Of a stretch of DNA of 56,648 nt, positions 54,410 to 56,648 are shown one piece after another. This DNA is from an uncultured Lachnospiraceae bacterium. GTDB lineage: Bacteria; Bacillota; Clostridia; Lachnospirales; Lachnospiraceae. Both the position numbers and the translations under genes were made by a program. The notes beneath the pieces were generated by a model. It did not search any database and was not told the DNA's origin. It was given only the letters and a program-made list of their open reading frames with translations. Numbering within the stretch: position 1 is the first letter of the stretch; every line of letters starts with the position of its first letter. The stretch is taken from positions 1 through 56,648 of the forward strand of contig CAMJAP010000010.1 in assembly GCA_946403625.1 (NCBI GenBank). The letters are read 5' to 3'.

Positions 54410-56648
<2,239 letters not shown>

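Overview
The window reads as a chromosomal segment of a Gram-positive, anaerobic member of Clostridia, most likely Lachnospiraceae. The reasons are CIRCE/HrcA heat-shock control, strong AGGAGG-type ribosome sites with some TTG and GTG starts, a VanW-domain protein, an SLH-domain protein, DUF4214, DUF6465 and DUF1858 proteins, a PflA/ferredoxin pair, and pectin and mannose metabolism. Family calls come from recognising motifs by eye; no database search was run. I see no rRNA, tRNA, CRISPR array, prophage or intact transposase.

Layout. 1-4.3 kb: 3' part of the F1Fo ATP synthase operon (atpA-atpG-atpD-atpC). 4.3-12.9 kb: cell-envelope genes (membrane-anchored protein ending in a degenerate C39-like domain, coiled-coil NlpC/P60 hydrolase, L,D-transpeptidase), then an Orn/Lys/Arg decarboxylase-family protein and an SGNH hydrolase. 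13-15.4 kb: manC-manA behind a consensus promoter. 15.4-20.5 kb: pectin-related block (KdgF-like cupin, YetA/PcRGLX-like protein, second cupin, membrane protein, short pectinesterase), all enzymes lacking signal peptides. 20.5-26.3 kb: a PD-(D/E)XK-like unknown facing a D12-class adenine methyltransferase, then two tandem LacI-sensor/GGDEF paralogues separated by a long inverted repeat. 26.4-29.5 kb: pflA, a 56-residue ferredoxin, nth, an SCP2-like protein with a Lys/Ala-rich tail, and a DUF1858 protein. 29.7-35.7 kb: Asn-rich membrane protein, a PfkB-like protein lacking the catalytic Asp, a TPR-like membrane protein, a 36-residue membrane peptide, a VanW protein and an orphan AIR-synthase-C-like domain. 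35.8-41.2 kb: Lrp regulator, two aminotransferases, uppP and small conserved proteins. 41.2-42.3 kb: hrcA with its own CIRCE. 42.4-54.2 kb: surface and glycopolymer block. 54.3 kb to the end: a second CIRCE promoter, grpE and dnaK (cut by the window edge).

The most interesting part is the 42.4-54.2 kb block. It lies between hrcA and grpE-dnaK, genes that usually form one operon. It encodes an LRR/EF-hand/SLH/DUF4214 surface protein, a secreted DUF4214 protein with a strong promoter, a WecG/TagA-type transferase fused to a membrane half, a polyprenyl-phosphate sugar transferase, an LCP ligase and two Wzz-like proteins. Upstream of it are three TTAGCACGCC-like repeats phased at exactly 21 bp that resemble CIRCE half-sites. 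The two CIRCE promoters have identical spacing and similar sequence, consistent with a split heat-shock operon. My inference is that this is a self-contained system making a surface glycopolymer and DUF4214 surface proteins.
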